DNA of 64,000 nt from JAFCUW01 sp049898325 (GTDB taxonomy: Bacteria > Pseudomonadota > Gammaproteobacteria > Burkholderiales > Burkholderiaceae_D): contig NZ_JAFCXL010000014.1 in assembly GCF_049898325.1 (NCBI RefSeq), positions 62,001 to 126,000 on the forward strand. Direction: 5' to 3'. The translations under genes were made by a program, and so were the position numbers. Numbering within the stretch: the stretch's first letter is position 1; each line of letters starts with the position of its first letter. The notes beneath the pieces are model-generated. The model did not search any database and was not told where the DNA came from. It saw nothing but the letters and a program-made list of their open reading frames with translations. This document shows positions 61,130 through 64,000 of this stretch, piece after piece.

Positions 61130-62083
61130 CTAGCGGCCCCCGGCCGGGCGCAATCCGTCCCCATGACGATCGGCCTGGCGTCCGGCCATGCATTCCTGGA
61201 AATGCGCTTGCGCAGCGGTCATGCACGCATATTGCGATTTCTCGCTCAGGGCGTTGTTGGAGAGGTCGCAACTTTTTACTTGCTCATCCATCGCCGCGGC
61301 GCAGCGCTGGTAGGGCGCTTGCGTGCCAATGCCAGTCTCGACCGTCGTGATGGTGTTCGGCTCCGGCGGCGCGCCCGCAAGTTCGAGGGACGCGCGCTCG
61401 GCGCTGACGCCTGCCGCTTCGCCCGCCGTCGCGGGGGCACTGCTATCGACGGGCGTATCGTTGCCAGTACAGGTGACGCCGCCATTGTCGCCGATGGCGC
61501 ACAGATCGGTGCCCTTGCCACTGGCCAGTGCCGGATTGGGCAGCTTGCCGTTGCCGTGGCGCGTCGCGTGTTGCTTGAGGAGCTCAGTGGCCGTGCCCAG
61601 CCCCGCCATGAAGGGATAGGGACTGTAGTTCGCTTCCCAACTCGCATCGTTGCCATTCCTGGCGGAAAATTTCAGCGTGTGCCTGCCATCCTCGAAGCTG
61701 ATATAGGAAATTTGCGTGCCCTTGGCGAAGTCGGGCCCGTTGACGATGGGGGCGCAGGTGATGGCCCCCGTTTTGGCGGGGAGATAGCACAGGCTGACCG
61801 CGCGCTCGCCCAGCGCGATCCAGCTGGTGGCGGCGCCGTTGATGAAGTCGCCGGCGACGATTTCGCGCACTTTGCCCACGGCTGCGGGATGCTTGTTGAG
61901 CCGGCAAGGCGCGCCGTCGCCGCAAAACTGCACCATGCCGCCGTCCTTGAGCACGGCGCTCGCCGGCGCCGCCGCCTGCACGGGGGCTTGCGCACGGGCC
62001 GGGCCGGGCCCGGCCAGCACGTAAAACACCAGCGCCGCCAACGCCGCCCGCACCGCGCCAGCATTCATTGAAAGAACCTTCAT
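61130..62083 (-). CDS. Secreted protein of unknown function
   Basis: A 317-residue protein with a signal peptide (MKVLSMNAGAVRAALAALVF, cleaved near ARA-QAPV) and a good ribosome-binding site (GGGAGA). The mature part has a beta-rich first half (FINGAATSWIALGERAVSLC, GTQISYISFEDGRHTLKFSA) and a Cys-containing C-terminal segment (APYQRCAAAMDEQVKSCDLS ... YACMTAAQAHFQECM) resembling CHCH-like Cys-x9-Cys spacing. I do not recognise the family. It is convergent with the Sel1 gene and divergent from the oxidoreductase gene. Confidence 0.7.
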   Translation of the reverse strand: MKVLSMNAGAVRAALAALVFYVLAGPGPARAQAPVQAAAPASAVLKDGGMVQFCGDGAPCRLNKHPAAVGKVREIVAGDFINGAATSWIALGERAVSLCYLPAKTGAITCAPIVNGPDFAKGTQISYISFEDGRHTLKFSARNGNDASWEANYSPYPFMAGLGTATELLKQHATRHGNGKLPNPALASGKGTDLCAIGDNGGVTCTGNDTPVDSSAPATAGEAAGVSAERASLELAGAPPEPNTITTVETGIGTQAPYQRCAAAMDEQVKSCDLSNNALSEKSQYACMTAAQAHFQECMAGRQADRHGDGLRPAGGR

Positions 62084-62361
62084 GGCTGTCTCCCGCTCGA
62101 GGTCGCCTGCTGTGGAACGCCGAACGGGACTTGACGCCGTCGGCACTTATGCAATGCGACTAGCTTAGGCCTGCGCAGATGCGCTATCGATGACGCACGT
62201 CAAACGCATCCGACGACGCAGGCCGTTGACAGCGCTGCGGGCGCATCAATGCGCGGGTGCGGACCGCCGCCGTGATGGATTGCTGATCATTGATGTATCT
62301 CAAAGATTTCATGTTCGACTCCGCGCTACAGTGCGACCTCAAATTTTCTGAAGGCAAACTC

Positions 62362-63516
62362 ATGCTGTCGAACACCGCGCCACGCTTCACCTTGAAGAAC
62401 AAGTCCTTGCTGCCCATCGTCCAGGGCGGCATGGGGGTGGGGGTATCGGCCCACCGGCTCGCCGGCAGCGTCGCCGCGCTCGGTGCGATGGGCACGATCG
62501 CCAGTGTCGATTTGCGGCGCCATCATCCGGACCTGATGGCCGACACGGGCCGTGACCGCGCCCGCATCAACGCGGCCAATTTGCGCGCACTTGACCGCGA
62601 AATCGGCCTGGCGCACCAGCTGGCGCAGGGCCGCGGCATGATCGCGGTGAACGTGATGCGCGCCGTGAGCGACTACCCGGCGCTGGTGCGCCAGGCCTGC
62701 GCCAGTGGCGCCGAGGCGCTCGTGGTGGGCGCCGGACTGCCACTGGACCTGCCCGAGCTGAGCGCCGGCTATCCCGACGTGGCGCTGGTGCCGGTGCTGT
62801 CGGACGTGCGCGGGATTGCCACCCTGCTCAAGAAATGGATGCGGCGCCAACGCCTGCCGGACGCCATCGTGATTGAACATCCCCGCTACGCGGCCGGCCA
62901 CCTGGGCGCGTCCGACCTGGCCGGGGTGAGCGATGCGCGCTTCGATTTCGCCGTCGTGCTCGAGGGCGTGCAGGCCTTGCTGCGCGAGCTTGGCATCGAA
63001 CGCGAGCGCATTGCCCTGATCGTTGCCGGCGGCGTGCATGCGCCCGCGCAGGTGGCGGCCCTGCTGGCGCTGGGCGCCAGCGCGGTGCAGCTGGGCACGC
63101 CATTCGCGGTCAGTGTCGAAGGCGACGCCAGCGAGGCGTTCAAGCGCGTGCTGCTCGATGCCGGGCCGGCCGACACCGTGGTCTTCATGAGCGCCGCCGG
63201 CCTGCCGGCGCGCGCCGTGCGCACCCCGTGGCTGATGCGCTATCTCGACAAGGAGCAGCGCCTGCAGGGCAAGGCCAGGGCCAAGCCCTGCACGGTCGGC
63301 TTTGACTGCCTGCAACAGTGCGGCTGGCGCGACGGCAACGCGCGTGCGGGCCAGTTCTGCATCGACACGCAACTGGCCTTCGCCTTGCAGGGCGATCGCC
63401 AGCGCGGCCTGTTCTTTCGTGGCAGCGAGGCCTTGCCCTTCGGCGCGGTCATGCGTCCCGTGCGCGAGCTGATCGATTACATGCTCAATGGCGTGGCGCC
63501 GGCGCTCGCACGGTAA
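62362..63516 (+). CDS. FMN-dependent oxidoreductase, nitronate-monooxygenase-like
   Basis: A 384-residue TIM-barrel flavoprotein. FMN-binding elements: LPIVQGGMGVGVSAHRLAGS, GAMGTIASVDL, LIVAGGVHAPAQVAALLALG and GASAVQLGTPFAVS. The C-terminal region has a Cys quartet (PCTVGFDCLQQCGW, then FCIDTQLAFAL) found in a subgroup of these enzymes. The start is MLSNTAPRF with GAAGG upstream; an open frame begins 24 codons earlier. The substrate is unknown; family members oxidise alkyl nitronates or reduce enoyl/quinone substrates. Confidence 0.85.
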   Translation: MLSNTAPRFTLKNKSLLPIVQGGMGVGVSAHRLAGSVAALGAMGTIASVDLRRHHPDLMADTGRDRARINAANLRALDREIGLAHQLAQGRGMIAVNVMRAVSDYPALVRQACASGAEALVVGAGLPLDLPELSAGYPDVALVPVLSDVRGIATLLKKWMRRQRLPDAIVIEHPRYAAGHLGASDLAGVSDARFDFAVVLEGVQALLRELGIERERIALIVAGGVHAPAQVAALLALGASAVQLGTPFAVSVEGDASEAFKRVLLDAGPADTVVFMSAAGLPARAVRTPWLMRYLDKEQRLQGKARAKPCTVGFDCLQQCGWRDGNARAGQFCIDTQLAFALQGDRQRGLFFRGSEALPFGAVMRPVRELIDYMLNGVAPALAR

Positions 63517-63663
63517 ACAGAAAAACGCCAGACGCGGCAAGGCCTGGCCGCATCCTGCTGGCCTATCCGATCTGCTAGGGCCGGCCCGCTTGTCGCCGCT
63601 GCAGGCAACTGTCATCCTGTTCCCGGTGCCCGCCTATAAATCCCATTAATTTGCGCGATATCA

Positions 63664-63677
63664 AAGTTGGGCAACTT
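63664..63677. promoter_or_regulatory. Perfect palindrome upstream of sigma-54 activator gene
   Basis: AAGTTG-GG-CAACTT, 127 bp before the start at 63804. It may be a regulator binding site. The surrounding 63517-63803 gap is otherwise AT-richer non-coding sequence. Confidence 0.4.
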
Positions 63678-63803
63678 AATACCTTTTGCAGAATGCGGCG
63701 GCGTATGCTGAATCAGTGAGTGCAAGTGCATTTTCCGCGTAAAAAAATACAATGAGTCCAACCAAGTGGCGCCCACGGGCAGCCACCGGACCGAGGAGAC
63801 CGT

Positions 63804-64000
63804 ATGACCAGCTTCGCCGCGGAACACGGCAGGAGAGTGCGTGCTGTCGTGCATCGCAATCTGTGCGGCGATGCGGGAGGCGAGAACAACCGCATCACCG
63901 CGTCGTGGATCCGTTGCCTCAATGAGTACCGGCTCGACCCCGACAGTGGCAGCGAGCCGGAAGTGGTCGAACGGGTCGAACTGGCGCGGCGCCAGGACAG
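63804..64000 (+). CDS. Sigma-54-dependent Fis-family regulator, N-terminus (partial)
   Basis: The frame runs off the end of the window. The first 65 residues (MTSFAAEHGRRVRAVVHRN, then ITASWIRCLNEYRLDP and VERVELARRQ) match the opening of AcoR-type activators, in which SWxRC-x3-Y-x-LDP precedes a GAF domain, AAA+ domain and Fis helix-turn-helix. GAGGAG upstream is a good ribosome-binding site. The AAA+ domain lies beyond the window, so the assignment rests on this segment only. Confidence 0.7.
   Translation, partial: MTSFAAEHGRRVRAVVHRNLCGDAGGENNRITASWIRCLNEYRLDPDSGSEPEVVERVELARRQD

Noticed and set aside
63612..63854. Open frame of 80 codons on the minus strand before the activator gene
   Set aside because: It overlaps the start of the activator gene and its composition does not look like protein.
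1..64000. CRISPR arrays, rRNA genes and insertion sequences
   Set aside because: I looked for regularly spaced repeats, rRNA segments and transposase frames on both strands and saw none.

Overview
The window is high-GC DNA with the gene order and protein types of a betaproteobacterium, most likely family Oxalobacteraceae (Massilia/Duganella/Janthinobacterium-like). This placement rests on recalled similarity of rnr-rlmB, cysE-yceH, lysC-tRNA-Ser and the kdp operon, not on a database search.

1-13431 is ordinary core genome: the end of rnr, rlmB, a serine acetyltransferase gene, yceH, a GntR/ABC transporter operon read leftwards, lpxH with two cyclophilin genes, cysS, an AlkA-type glycosylase gene, accA, tilS, lysC, and a tRNA-Ser(GCU).

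13432-43756 is an integrated genomic island of about 30.3 kb. Its left edge is the 3' end of tRNA-Ser, followed by a truncated P4-type tyrosine integrase. Its right edge is a second copy of the tRNA 3' end and its terminator. Paired GGTAGATAGAA-type repeats lie just inside both ends. The left 5 kb is decayed: the integrase is fused to a broken RND adaptor gene, next to a QseBC-like two-component pair, a cytochrome b561 gene and a broken CDF metal transporter. The rest is a glycan synthesis and export locus. One operon (18582-23576, +) encodes a UDP-galactopyranose-mutase-like flavoprotein, SxtJ- and SxtK/DUF5989-like small membrane proteins, a carbamoyltransferase and a GT2 glycosyltransferase. 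A facing 12-gene operon (43097 to 23385, -) encodes two SGNH esterase-like proteins, a GT4-GT2 fusion, a GT39-like membrane transferase, two GT4 enzymes, a UbiA-GT4-GT4 fusion, a Wzm/Wzt ABC exporter, a small terpene-cyclase-like protein with a DVDDT motif, GalE and a UDP-xylose-synthase-like decarboxylase. Together they could build, carbamoylate or acylate, and export a polyprenyl-linked pentose-containing polysaccharide. This is the strongest candidate for an undescribed system here.

43757-64000 is again chromosomal. A leftward operon of GNAT/C39-peptidase, RimK-like ATP-grasp ligase and CorA lies next to the island. A rightward group follows: two small unknown proteins (one ParA-like), a TorF-type porin, and a complete kdp system (small ORF, kdpF, A, B, C, D, E). 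An 11-bp-spaced TTTTAC-N5-GTTTAC operator appears upstream of kdp and twice, in opposite orientations, between the two divergent transcription units, suggesting common control, possibly by KdpE. The window ends with a coiled-coil exported protein, a PEGA/Sel1-repeat protein, an unknown secreted protein, an FMN-dependent oxidoreductase and the start of a sigma-54 activator gene.
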